The notes: generated from the sequence alone by a model not told the origin. DNA of 64,000 bases from Prauserella muralis (GCF_003202285.1 NZ_MASW01000002.1:1054001-1118000), one strand, 5' to 3'. Shown: positions 18,411-26,236, counted from the first letter of the stretch. Numbers and translations are program-made.

Positions 18411-19361
18411 CTACTGTGCCTGCGCGACCGGCCCGACTTCGATGGTCGCGCCGCCCGGCGCCCTGGACACGCACGGCATCAGGTAACGCTCCCGCTCGTG
18501 CGGCTCCAGCACGAGGTCGCGGTGCTCGGCCTCACCGCCGTGCCGGTGCAGCCTGCACGTGCCGCACGTGCCGCTCTCGCAGGAGCTGGGCACCTCGACT
18601 CCGGTGTCCCGCAACGCCTGCAGCAGGGTCGCCGTCGCGGGCACGTCGACCACCTGGCCGGTGGGCCGCCAGAGCGCCCGGAACGGCTCGCTCGTGCCGT
18701 CGGTGCCGGAGACGCCCGCGAAGTCCTCGAAGTGGACGCGGCTGGGCCGCCAGTGCATGGTCAGCGCGTGCACCTCGTCCATCAGCGACGGCGGGCCGCA
18801 GCAGTAGATCCGGGCGTCGTCGTCGGGTTCGGCGAGATAGGGCCAGAGGTCGAGCCGCCCCGCGTGCGCGCTGTGGTGCAGCCGCACGGCCTCGTCCGCG
18901 GCCAGTTCGTCGCGGTAGGCCGTGTCACCGGGTGTGCGGGTCAGGTACAGCAGGCGCACGTCGGCCCCGCGCCGGACCAGGTCGTGGTACATGGCGCGCA
19001 GTGGCGTGATGCCGACGCCGCCCGCGACGAGCAGGTAGCGGGCGGCGCGGTGGAGCGGGAAGGTGTTGACCGGCGGGGAGATGCGGAGGTGGTCGCCGGG
19101 CTCGGCGCCGTCGACGAGGCTCGCCGAGCCGCCGCGGCCGTCGGCCTCGCGCGCCACGGCGATGACGTAGCGGTCGCGCCGGCGGGGGTCGCCGGTGAGG
19201 GAGTAGCTGCGCGTGGCGCCGCCGGGCGTGTCGACGTTGACGTGCGCGCCTGCCGTGAAGGCGGGCAGCGCCGTGCCGTCGGCGGCGGCCAGCGTGAACT
19301 CGCGGATCCGGGGCGTGAGCATCCGCTTGGCGGCGATCCGGACGGTCAGCGTGCCGCTCAC
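18411..19361 (-). CDS. Phthalate dioxygenase reductase-type oxidoreductase (FMN/NAD, C-terminal [2Fe-2S])
   Basis: The 316-aa product has the domain order flavin, NAD, plant-type ferredoxin. RSYSLTGDPRRRDRY binds the flavin, LLVAGGVGITPLRAMYHDL binds the nucleotide, and CESGTCGTCRLHRHGG with a later Cys is the iron-sulfur cluster. It resembles the reductase half of the nearby P450 fusion, but as a free protein. Such reductases feed Rieske oxygenases or stand-alone P450s, yet no oxygenase component lacking a reductase is present here. It overlaps the MOSC gene by 4 bp, so the two are translationally coupled. Confidence 0.88.
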   Translation of the reverse strand: MSGTLTVRIAAKRMLTPRIREFTLAAADGTALPAFTAGAHVNVDTPGGATRSYSLTGDPRRRDRYVIAVAREADGRGGSASLVDGAEPGDHLRISPPVNTFPLHRAARYLLVAGGVGITPLRAMYHDLVRRGADVRLLYLTRTPGDTAYRDELAADEAVRLHHSAHAGRLDLWPYLAEPDDDARIYCCGPPSLMDEVHALTMHWRPSRVHFEDFAGVSGTDGTSEPFRALWRPTGQVVDVPATATLLQALRDTGVEVPSSCESGTCGTCRLHRHGGEAEHRDLVLEPHERERYLMPCVSRAPGGATIEVGPVAQAQ

Positions 19362-20143
19362 GGCGCCGCCCCGAACCGCACCGCGTCGCCGGGCCGGATC
19401 TCGCCGCCGGTGACCACCTCGGCGTAGACGCCCATCTCGGCGTGCCCGTACTCCCGCATCAGCAGCCGGGGCACGCTCAGGTCGCGGCGGGCCGTCGTGG
19501 GGTTGACCTCCGTGGCGGCGCAGCGCTTGGTGTTGAGCACCGCCCGCAGGCGCACGGCTCCGATGCGGATGTCCTTGCCGACGAGGTCGAGCTCGCTGAA
19601 CGGCGGCAGCCCGTCGACGTAGAGGTTGGCGCGGAAGCGCAGGGGATCGACGGGCGCGCCGACGCGCCGTTCCAGATCGCGCACGGAGGCGAGGTTGATG
19701 ACGGAGACGGCGTTCATCATCGCGTCGCTGACCACCGACACGTCGGTGAAGCGCCGTCCCGGAGCGTGGGCGAGGAGGGGCGCCTGGCCTTCGGCGCAGT
19801 CGAGGGTCCTGGCGAAGAACGCCGACACGGCCCGCGCGCCGTCGGCGGTGGTCAGCCGGGCGGTGAGCACCGGGTGCTCGCGCACGGAGATCGTGAGCCC
19901 GCCGGTGGCCGGGTCCAGCCGGGTGGCCAGCCCCGCCAGCCGTTCGTCGCGGGCGAGCATGAAAAACTGGTCCTTCGGCAGCGGTGCGGCCATGCCGTGC
20001 TCGTAGCGGCCCTCGGGGCGGGCCAGCGCGAACGTCCGGTCGTGCGGCACCCCGCGGCCGGGTTCGAGCGGCACCGACTCCAGTCGTTGCGGGCTCAGCC
20101 CCTTGATCGGGTACACGTAGAGGCTGTCGACGTGTCCGGTCAT
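19358..20143 (-). CDS. MOSC domain protein (molybdenum cofactor sulfurase C-terminal-like)
   Basis: This 261-aa protein has the MOSC N-terminal barrel (SLYVYPIKGLSPQRLESVPLEPGRGVPHDRTFALA) and the MOSC core with the conserved Cys in LNTKRCAATEVNP. MOSC domains carry sulfur or bind metal-sulfur centres; coupling to an oxidoreductase as here recurs in YiiM-type systems. The insertion sequence begins only 4-6 bp upstream of ATG 20143, and the left end of the IS now supplies the bases (TAGGA) that serve as the ribosome site. Its original promoter has therefore been cut away. Confidence 0.85.
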   Translation of the reverse strand: MTGHVDSLYVYPIKGLSPQRLESVPLEPGRGVPHDRTFALARPEGRYEHGMAAPLPKDQFFMLARDERLAGLATRLDPATGGLTISVREHPVLTARLTTADGARAVSAFFARTLDCAEGQAPLLAHAPGRRFTDVSVVSDAMMNAVSVINLASVRDLERRVGAPVDPLRFRANLYVDGLPPFSELDLVGKDIRIGAVRLRAVLNTKRCAATEVNPTTARRDLSVPRLLMREYGHAEMGVYAEVVTGGEIRPGDAVRFGAAP

Positions 20144-20159
20144 GGCGTCCTAATCAGTT

Positions 20160-20360
20160 CTGGGAGTGAGCCATCCGGCACACTCCTGGTGGTAGCCGGC
20201 CGGCAGGTGAGCACTCTGGTGTCCTGGACTTCGAGTCCTGACGAAAGACAGTGCCCCTGCGGGTAGGTCGGGAGAAGTGATCGCTGCTGGGATGTCGTGC
20301 CGATCCGTGTGGTGTGAGCACTGCGTGATTAGGTCGCTGATGGTTCTCCCGCTGGCTGCG
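20160..20360 (+). ncRNA. Bridge RNA of the IS110 element, with both guide loops readable
   Basis: Two stem-internal-loop-hairpin modules are visible. Target loop: basal stem GCACT (20211-20215)/AGTGC (20250-20254), apical hairpin GGACT-TCG-AGTCC (20226-20238), left guide TGGTGTC (20217-20223) and right guide CGAAAGAC (20242-20249). Donor loop: basal stem GGGAGAA (20270-20276)/TTCTCCC (20344-20350), apical stem GTGC (20297-20300)/GCAC (20318-20321), left guide CTGGGATGTC (20287-20296) and right guide TGATTAGG (20326-20333). The left donor guide equals the right end of the IS (21631-21640). The right donor guide is the reverse complement of its left end (20149-20156). The right target guide is the reverse complement of 21638-21645. 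The left target guide matches 20143-20149 with one wobble. Exact RNA ends are approximate. Confidence 0.85.
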
Positions 20361-20392
20361 CACGGTGATCGATTTCGAATGCGGGAGGATCG

Positions 20393-21619
20393 TTGCGGCT
20401 GCTCGTGGGAGATGACTGGGCCGAGGACCATCACGACATCGAGTTGATGGACGCCTCGGGTCGCCGGCTGGCGAAAGCCCGGCTTCCGGAGGGTGTGGCC
20501 GGGATGGCTCGGCTGCACATGATGATCGGCCATCAGCTCGGCGAGACCGACGACGAGGACGCGGAGGTGGTGATCGGGATCGAGACCGACCGTGGGCCGT
20601 GGGTGGCTGCGTTGGTCGCGGCCGGCTATACGGTCATGGCGGTCAATCCTTTGCAGGCAGCGGAGTTCCGGCGTCGGCTGGGGGTCTCGGGGGCCAAAAG
20701 CGACGCCGGTGACGCCCACGTGCTGGCCGACATGGTCCGCACCCATTCCCACGAGCTGCGCCCGGTCGCGGGGGACAGCGCGCGGGCCGAGGCGGTCAAG
20801 GTGGTGGCCCGCACCCACAAGACGCTGATCTGGGAACGCACCCGCCACACCCAGCGGCTGCGGCACGCGCTGCGGGACTACTTTCCCGCCGCGCTGGAGG
20901 CGTTCGAGGGCCTCGACGCCGCCGAGGCCCTGGAGTTGCTGGCGAAAGCTCCGACCTCGGCGCAGGCCGCCCGCTTGACGATCACGCAGATCAGCGCCGC
21001 GCTCAAGCGCGCTCGCCGTCGTAACGTCGCCGAGAAGGCGGCGGCGATCCAGGCGGCGCTGCGCACCGAGCACCTGGGCCAGCCCGAGATCGTGGCTGCC
21101 GCCTACGCCGCCTCCATCCAGTCCCTGATCGCGGTCATCAGCGTGCTCACCGATCAGGTCAAGACCCTGCAAGGGCAGGTGGAGGCCCATTTTGGGCAGC
21201 ACCCGGCCGCTGAGATCATCGCCTCCCAGCCCGGTATGGGAGCGGTGCTCGGTGCCCGGGTGCTCGCAGAGTTCGGGGACGACCCACACCGCTACACCAC
21301 CGCCAAGGCCCGCAAGAACTACGCCGGCACCAGCCCGATCACCAAGGCATCCGGCAAGAGAAAGGTGGCCCTGGCCCGGTTCATTCACAACGACCGGCTC
21401 ATCGACGCATTGATGACCCAGGCGTTCGCCGCACTGAAAGCCTCGCCCGGTGCCCGGGCCTACTACGACCGCCAACGCGCCCGCGGTGTCGGCCACAACC
21501 CGGCGCTGCGTCAGCTGGCCAACCGACTGGTGGGCATCCTGCACGGCTGCCTGAAGAGCGCCACCCTCTACGACGAGACGACCGCCTGGTCGCATCACGT
21601 CGAGAACGTTGCCGCTTGA
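20393..21619 (+). CDS. IS110-family transposase (DEDD RuvC-like plus serine domain)
   Basis: The 408-aa recombinase starts at TTG 20393, spaced well from GGGAGG; a GTG four codons later is the alternative. The RuvC-like DEDD domain shows VGDDWAEDHHD (first Asp), VIGIETDRGPW (Glu) and GAKSDAGDAHVLADM (two Asp). The C-terminal Transposase_20 domain has SQPGMGAVLGARVLAEFGD and the serine in AGTSPITKASGK. The frame is intact, so the element may still move. It works with the bridge RNA encoded just upstream. Confidence 0.93.
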   Translation: MRLLVGDDWAEDHHDIELMDASGRRLAKARLPEGVAGMARLHMMIGHQLGETDDEDAEVVIGIETDRGPWVAALVAAGYTVMAVNPLQAAEFRRRLGVSGAKSDAGDAHVLADMVRTHSHELRPVAGDSARAEAVKVVARTHKTLIWERTRHTQRLRHALRDYFPAALEAFEGLDAAEALELLAKAPTSAQAARLTITQISAALKRARRRNVAEKAAAIQAALRTEHLGQPEIVAAAYAASIQSLIAVISVLTDQVKTLQGQVEAHFGQHPAAEIIASQPGMGAVLGARVLAEFGDDPHRYTTAKARKNYAGTSPITKASGKRKVALARFIHNDRLIDALMTQAFAALKASPGARAYYDRQRARGVGHNPALRQLANRLVGILHGCLKSATLYDETTAWSHHVENVAA

Positions 21620-21658
21620 CATTTCAGCTCCTGGGATGTCTTTCGGGGAGGGGACGCC

Positions 21659-21868
21659 ATGACGGTAATGCCCGCCGCGGCCCGGCCGGAGACCGGTCGG
21701 CCGAAATCCGGGCCGTCGGTGCTGGTCGGCGGCCTGCCGGACGCGCTGTCGGTGCGGCGGCCACCACGCGGCGTCACCGATGTCGTCGTGATCACGTCCT
21801 GCGCCGCCGGGCTGGGCCGCGACTCCGTGGCCGCAGCCCCGAGCACGATCGACCTGTCACGCTGGTGA
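21659..21868 (+). CDS. Hypothetical small protein, or remnant, beside the IS
   Basis: This 69-aa frame is not recognised. It is kept because ATG 21659 has a strong GGGGAGGGG site at the right spacing and lies in the hairpin arm that formerly faced the MOSC gene. The sequence has no hydrophobic segment and is rich in Ala, Pro and Val. It may be a decayed gene cut off from its promoter by the IS. Confidence 0.3.
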   Translation: MTVMPAAARPETGRPKSGPSVLVGGLPDALSVRRPPRGVTDVVVITSCAAGLGRDSVAAAPSTIDLSRW

Positions 21869-21954
21869 GCCCCTGCGGTTGGTTGTAGGGTCACATCGGG
21901 TGTTGCCGCAGGTCCTTGGTGTTGGTGTTCGGGCAGGTCGGGCATGGTGGGGTC

Positions 21955-22290
21955 ATGAAGTACGTCTTCCTGATCTGTGACGATGAAACGGTGTCGCCGT
22001 CGATGGAGGAGATCGCGGCGGACCCGGCGTTTCACGCGTATGACGCCGAGGTGCAGCGGCGGGGCGCCAGTCTCGGTGGCGCGCGGCTGCGCCCGGTGGC
22101 GAATGCCACGACCGTCCGCGTCCGTGACGACGAGACGCTGGTGTCGGACGGCCCGTTCGCGGAGACCAAGGACTTCATCGGCGGTATCGACATCGTCGAG
22201 TGCGCCGACCTCGACGAGGCGATCGCGCTCGCAGCTCGGCACCCCTACGCGCGCCGGGGTTGTGTCGAGGTCCGCCCCGTGTGGGAATGA
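21955..22290 (+). CDS. YciI/DGPF-family protein
   Basis: The 111-aa protein has the DGPF signature (VSDGPFAETKDFIGG) in a YciI-like alpha+beta domain (MKYVFLICDDE at the start). DGPF proteins are regularly encoded next to ECF42 sigma factors in actinobacteria. Here the stop overlaps the sigma-factor start (ATGA), so the pair is translated together. Its biochemical role is unknown; YciI relatives have a conserved His-Asp pair, and an isomerase-like activity has been suggested. Confidence 0.88.
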   Translation: MKYVFLICDDETVSPSMEEIAADPAFHAYDAEVQRRGASLGGARLRPVANATTVRVRDDETLVSDGPFAETKDFIGGIDIVECADLDEAIALAARHPYARRGCVEVRPVWE

Positions 22291-23507
22291 CCGCGCCGGA
22301 CGAGGTGCGTGCCGCTGTCGCCGCGGCGTATCGGGACGAGTGGGGCCAGGTGGTCGCCACACTGATCGGGCTGACCGGGGACTGGGATCTGGCGGAGGAC
22401 TGCGCGCAGGACGCGTTCGCCGCCGCGCTGGCGACGTGGGCGCGCGACGGAGTTCCGGCCCGTCCGGGTGCCTGGCTCACGACGACGGCACGTCACCGGG
22501 CGACCGACCGCCTGCGGCGCGACGCGACGGGCGCGGCGAAGCTGCGGCAGCTCGCCGTGCTGGAGCGGGCTCCGCTCGAGTGGGACGACCGCGCGGAGAT
22601 TCCGGACGAGCGGTTGCGGCTGATCTTCACGTGCTGCCATCCCGCGTTGCCGTTCCCCGCCCGGGTGGCCCTGACACTCCGGACGTTGGCCGGGCTGACC
22701 ACGGGTGAGATCGCCAAGGCGTTCCTGACCTCCGAGCCGACGATGGCCCAGCGCCTGGTGCGCGCCAAGCGCAAGATCGTCGAGGCCGGGATACCGTACC
22801 GGGTTCCACCGGCGGAGCTGCTTCCGCAGCGGCTGAGCGCTGTTCTCGCGGTGCTGTACCTGGTCTTCAACCAGGGCTACGACGAGGAAGACGGGCACAG
22901 GGCGCTGGCGGCCGAGGGCATTCACCTCGCCCGGACGCTGGTCCGTCTGCTGCCGGCCGAGCCCGAGGCACGCGGCCTGCTGGCGCTGATGTTGCTGCTC
23001 GAGGCGCGCCGCGCGCAGCGCACCGACGACGGTGTCCTGGTCACCTTGGAGGACCAGGACCGATCCCAGTGGGATCACGCGCTGATCGCCGAAGGTGTTG
23101 CGACGCTCGACGAGGCGCTGGCCCTGCGGCGTTCCGGGCCGTACCAGGTGCAGGCCGCGATCGCCGCCTGTCACGCCACCGCGCGCGACGCCGCGGCCAC
23201 CGACTGGCCACAGATCGCCGCGCTCTACACCCAGCTCGCGCGGTTCGCGCCCTCTCCCGTGGTGGACCTCAACCGCGCCGTGGCGGTCGCGATGGCCGAG
23301 GGCATCTCCGCCGGGCTGGCGCTCGTCGACGACCTCGCCGAGTCCGGCACGCTCGATGGCTATCACCTGCTGCCCGCGACGCGGGCCGATCTTCTCCGCC
23401 GGGACGGCCGCTTCGCCGAGGCCGCCACCTGCTACGAGGAGGCGCTGAGACTGGCGCCGACCGAGGCCGAACGCCGCTATCTGCTGCGTCGTCTTTCCGA
23501 GCTCTGA
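22287..23507 (+). CDS. ECF42-type RNA polymerase sigma factor with C-terminal helical extension
   Basis: The 406-aa product starts at ATG 22287 inside the previous stop. Residues 1-75 form region 2 (YRDEWGQVVATLIGLTGDWDLAEDCAQDAFAAAL). Region 4 lies around 130-180 (LPFPARVALTLRTLAGLTTGEIAKAFLTSEPTMAQRLVRAKRKI). About 200 further residues, helical and TPR-like (VDLNRAVAVAMAEGISAGLALVDDL), form the extension that defines this group. No anti-sigma gene is adjacent, as is normal for ECF42, where the extension itself is needed for activity. The SRPBCC gene downstream carries a matching promoter. Confidence 0.9.
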   Translation: MTAPDEVRAAVAAAYRDEWGQVVATLIGLTGDWDLAEDCAQDAFAAALATWARDGVPARPGAWLTTTARHRATDRLRRDATGAAKLRQLAVLERAPLEWDDRAEIPDERLRLIFTCCHPALPFPARVALTLRTLAGLTTGEIAKAFLTSEPTMAQRLVRAKRKIVEAGIPYRVPPAELLPQRLSAVLAVLYLVFNQGYDEEDGHRALAAEGIHLARTLVRLLPAEPEARGLLALMLLLEARRAQRTDDGVLVTLEDQDRSQWDHALIAEGVATLDEALALRRSGPYQVQAAIAACHATARDAAATDWPQIAALYTQLARFAPSPVVDLNRAVAVAMAEGISAGLALVDDLAESGTLDGYHLLPATRADLLRRDGRFAEAATCYEEALRLAPTEAERRYLLRRLSEL

Positions 23508-23558
23508 CCAGCGCAAAGGTCGCCACGGCAGAGTTTTGGACGGTTTCTTCCCCGTGGC

Positions 23559-23585
23559 TGTCGATCCCGGGCCGTCTCCTTCGTC
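23559..23585 (+). promoter_or_regulatory. ECF42-type promoter
   Basis: TGTCGA (23559-23564) and CGTC (23582-23585) are separated by 17 bp and lie 36 bp upstream of the SRPBCC start. The ECF42 group is known to use TGTCGA at -35 with a short CGA/TC-type -10 element. The match and its position directly after the sigma gene make it a good candidate target. Confidence 0.55.
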
Positions 23586-23620
23586 GGTGGGGCGAAACCC
23601 ACCAGAGAGAGGCGAGACCG

Positions 23621-24115
23621 ATGTCGAACACCGAGTACCTGACCGCCACCATGACCGTCGACCGGACGCCGGACGAGGTTTTCCTGGCCATCACCAACGT
23701 CCGCGGGTGGTGGAGCGAGAATCTCATCGGCGACTCGGCCGCGCTGCACGACGAGTTCGTCTTCACCGACGACGGCGAGTACCCCGGTGAGGCCGCGCGA
23801 TCCGGGGACGGCATCCGGTTCGCCCGGTTCCAGGTCACCGAGGTCGTGCCCGGCCGACGGGTGCGCTGGCACGTCGTGGACTCCGAACTCACCTTCATCG
23901 ACGACCGCGACGAGTGGACCGGCACCGACGTCGTCTTCGAGATCACCGGCGGCTCGCAGGGCACGACCGTGCACTTCACGCACGAGGGCCTCACCGCGGG
24001 GGAGTCCGCCTGCTTCGAGGCGTGCTCGCGCGGCTGGACCTTCTACATCACCACGAGCCTGCCGCAGCTGGTCACCACCGGCGCCGGCCAGCCCATTCCC
24101 AGCTACCGCCGCTGA
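23621..24115 (+). CDS. SRPBCC (AHSA1-like) domain protein, likely ECF42 target
   Basis: The 164-aa protein begins at ATG 23621 (EYLTATMTVDRTPDEVFLAITNVRGWWSENLIGDS) and has the AHSA1 core strands TGTDVVFEITGGSQGTTVHFTHEGL. It lies 113 bp after the sigma gene, with a likely ECF42 promoter in between, and 26 bp before the MFS gene. Its ligand is unknown. It may share a stress response with the transporter that follows. Confidence 0.85.
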   Translation: MSNTEYLTATMTVDRTPDEVFLAITNVRGWWSENLIGDSAALHDEFVFTDDGEYPGEAARSGDGIRFARFQVTEVVPGRRVRWHVVDSELTFIDDRDEWTGTDVVFEITGGSQGTTVHFTHEGLTAGESACFEACSRGWTFYITTSLPQLVTTGAGQPIPSYRR

Positions 24116-24141
24116 ACCGCCGCGAGCGGAAAGGACCACCC

Positions 24142-25557
24142 ATGTCTGTCCTCGAAAGCCCCATGGACCACCCCGCCACTCCGCCGACCTCCACCCGCCG
24201 GAACAAGACAGGCCCCAGGCAAGGACTCGTGCTGGCACTCGCGTGTGCCGCCATGGCGATGGTGGGCCTCGACATCGCCATCGTGAACGTGGCCCTGCCC
24301 TCGATCCAGCGGGACCTCGGCGTCAGCCAGGGCAGTCTGCAATGGGTCATCGTCGCCTACGGTCTCGTACTCGGCGGATTCCTCCTCGTCGGTGGCCGGA
24401 TCACCGACCTGCTGGGTCGGCGCCGCATCCTGCTCGCCGGACTCGGCTTGTTCACCGCCGCGTCACTGGTGGCGGGCATCGCGCAGCACGGCGGCGTCCT
24501 GATCGCGGCCCGCGGGCTGCAGGGTCTGGGTGGCGCGCTCATCGCACCGGCGGCGTTGTCGCTGCTGGCCGTCACCTTCCGCGAGGGTCACGAACGCAAC
24601 CGGGCCCTCGGCATCTTCGGAGCCGTCGGCGGGCTGGCCGGAACGGTCGGCGTCGTCGCGAGCGGTGTCATCGCCGCGGGTCCGGGCTGGCGGTGGGCAT
24701 TCTTCATCAACGTCCCCGTCGGCCTCGTGCTCGTCACGCTCGCCGTCACCGGCCTCGCGGCCGATGCGCGCCGGGGCCGTTCCGGGCGGCTCGATGTCGT
24801 GGGGGCGAGCATGGTGACCGGCGGACTGCTGACCGTCGTCTACGCACTCCACCATGGCTCGACCCACGGATGGACCTCCGCTGCCACGCTGGCGTGGTTC
24901 GTCGCGGCCTGCGTGCTGATCGCCGCGTTCGTGCTGTGGGAGAGGCGTTCACCAGCCCCGCTCGTGCCGGCCAGCGCGCTGCGCAACCGCCCACTCGTCG
25001 CGGCGAACCTCACGGCACTGCTCTCGTTCGGCGCGTTCTTCTCGTTCATCTTCCTCGGCTCGCTGCTGATGCAGCAGGAGCTCGGCTACTCGGCGACGCA
25101 CACGGGCCTGGCGTGGCTGGCCACGACGGTGACCGAGTTCGCGACGGCGTCGGTCGCGGGCCGCATCGCGACCGTCGTGGGCGTCCGGCGCCTGCTGGTC
25201 AGCGGACTGACACTGTTGACCGCCGTGATGGTGTGGCTCGCGCGGCTCCCGGCCGATGCCGGCTATCTCGCCGACCTGCTACCGGCGTTCCTGCTCGCCG
25301 GGCTCGGCTTCGGGCTCTGCGGGCCCTCGCTGCAGATCGGCGCGCTGTCCGGTGTCGCCGAATCGGAGTCCGGCCTTGCCTCGGGGTTGATCGAAACGAC
25401 GCGGGAGATCGGCGCGGCAGCAGGCGTCGCCGTCATCGCGACCGTCCTCGTGGCCGGAACCGGCCTTGACGGCTTCCACACCGCCTTCGCCGCTGCCGGA
25501 GTCCTCGCCGGCCTCGGAGTTGTCGTCGCCGCCACGGGATTTCGCCGCGATTCCTGA
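24142..25557 (+). CDS. DHA2-family MFS drug exporter (14 helices)
   Basis: The 471-aa product has the motifs of proton-driven multidrug exporters: LDIAIVNVALPSIQRDLG at helix 1, GGRITDLLGRRRILLAG (motif A), ARGLQGLGGALIAPAALSLL (motif B) and the motif C region GAVGGLAGTVGVVASG. About fourteen helices are predicted. ATG 24142 follows an AAAGGA site. Its place behind the sigma factor and SRPBCC gene suggests inducible export as part of the same regulon. A strong hairpin terminator follows. Confidence 0.87.
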   Translation: MSVLESPMDHPATPPTSTRRNKTGPRQGLVLALACAAMAMVGLDIAIVNVALPSIQRDLGVSQGSLQWVIVAYGLVLGGFLLVGGRITDLLGRRRILLAGLGLFTAASLVAGIAQHGGVLIAARGLQGLGGALIAPAALSLLAVTFREGHERNRALGIFGAVGGLAGTVGVVASGVIAAGPGWRWAFFINVPVGLVLVTLAVTGLAADARRGRSGRLDVVGASMVTGGLLTVVYALHHGSTHGWTSAATLAWFVAACVLIAAFVLWERRSPAPLVPASALRNRPLVAANLTALLSFGAFFSFIFLGSLLMQQELGYSATHTGLAWLATTVTEFATASVAGRIATVVGVRRLLVSGLTLLTAVMVWLARLPADAGYLADLLPAFLLAGLGFGLCGPSLQIGALSGVAESESGLASGLIETTREIGAAAGVAVIATVLVAGTGLDGFHTAFAAAGVLAGLGVVVAATGFRRDS

Positions 25558-25594
25558 CGCCACGGCAGCACGGGGGTGTCCCGCGGACAGGTGT

Positions 25595-25636
25595 CACCGC
25601 CGGTGGTGCCGGGCCGACCCGGCACCACCGGCGGTG
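25595..25636. terminator. Strong bidirectional hairpin terminator
   Basis: A perfect 19-bp stem (25595-25613 with 25618-25636) closes on a 4-nt CCGA loop, between the convergent MFS and hemerythrin genes. It is the longest perfect hairpin noticed in the window. There is no T-run, which is normal in high-GC actinomycetes. Confidence 0.8.
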
Positions 25637-25666
25637 GCCTCCCACGGGGAAAGGCGGCGTGCGCGC

Positions 25667-26236
25667 CTACTTGCGGCGGCCCGAGAGCATGTCGCGGGCC
25701 TTGTCGAGCATGGCCGCCAGCGGGCCCGCGGTCTTCTGCGCGGCGGGGCTGGACGGCGTCGCCGGGTGCGGCCGTGTCGGCGCGGTCTGCTTGGCCTTGG
25801 CCATCTTGTCACCGAGCTGGGCGAGCCGGTCGGCCTCGACGGACTGCTGCACCTTCGGCCAGACCTGCGTCTGCTCGTACTCGATGTGTTCGCGGCCGTC
25901 GGCGATGACCCGTCCCAGCAGCTGCTCGAACTCCGGCTGCGTCGGCGCGGCCTTGTCCAGCGCGTCGAGCAGCTTCTTCGCCTCGGCCTCCTGCTCGGTC
26001 GCCTGGGCGGCCAGCTCCTGGCCGCCCGGCACGGAGTCGCGCACCATCGGCCAGAAGAACTGCTCCTCGATCGCCTCGTGCTGTGACTCCGCGATGACCA
26101 GCTCGGTCACCAGCTGCTTGCGGGCGTCGAGCACGTCGTTGTCGGCGCCGGAGGCGGCCGTCGGGCCCGTCTCCAGCCGGTCGAGCATCGCCAGCACGTT
26201 CTGGTGGTCCTTGCGCAGCAACTCGATGGCATCCAT
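25667..26236 (-). CDS. Hemerythrin-domain (HHE) protein
   Basis: The 189-aa protein opens MDAIELLRKDHQNVLAMLDRLE with the first His. It continues with ESQHEAIEEQFFWPMVRD and DGREHIEYEQTQVWPKVQQ, which give the HxxxE and further His/Glu ligands of a four-helix di-iron site. The tail (TAPTRPHPATPSSPAAQ) is a Pro-rich linker with a basic end. HHE proteins sense or scavenge oxygen, NO or iron. The gene follows the M48 protease gene on the same strand, 66 bp away. Confidence 0.88.
   Translation of the reverse strand: MDAIELLRKDHQNVLAMLDRLETGPTAASGADNDVLDARKQLVTELVIAESQHEAIEEQFFWPMVRDSVPGGQELAAQATEQEAEAKKLLDALDKAAPTQPEFEQLLGRVIADGREHIEYEQTQVWPKVQQSVEADRLAQLGDKMAKAKQTAPTRPHPATPSSPAAQKTAGPLAAMLDKARDMLSGRRK

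Larger units (their letters stand above)
20147..21640 (+). mobile_element. IS110-family insertion sequence (IS110 group, 5' bridge RNA)
   Basis: Boundaries were set from the RNA guides rather than from terminal repeats, which IS110 elements lack. The trinucleotide GTC occurs at 20147-20149 and 21638-21640, and the guides of the upstream RNA pair with the sequences on each side of it. One GTC belongs to the target, so the element is 1,491 bp. The single gene is a DEDD transposase, and a structured RNA fills the space before it. Removing the element restores a perfect 11-bp hairpin. Confidence 0.85.
20139..21663. repeat. Hairpin target site split by the IS110 insertion
   Basis: GTCATGGCGTC at 20139-20149 and GACGCCATGAC at 21653-21663 are perfect 11-bp inverted repeats. 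With the IS removed they face each other across a 12-nt loop (21641-21652). The IS therefore landed at the junction of stem arm and loop. The arms contain the start codons of the MOSC gene (minus strand) and of the small frame at 21659 (plus strand). Confidence 0.75.

Noticed and set aside
20150-21622. 490-aa minus-strand frame over the IS
   Set aside because: It is antisense to the transposase. The upstream part is better explained as the bridge RNA.
25595-25636. Inverted repeat as a mobile-element end
   Set aside because: The perfect 19-bp stem lies between two converging stops with no transposase nearby. A terminator explains it.
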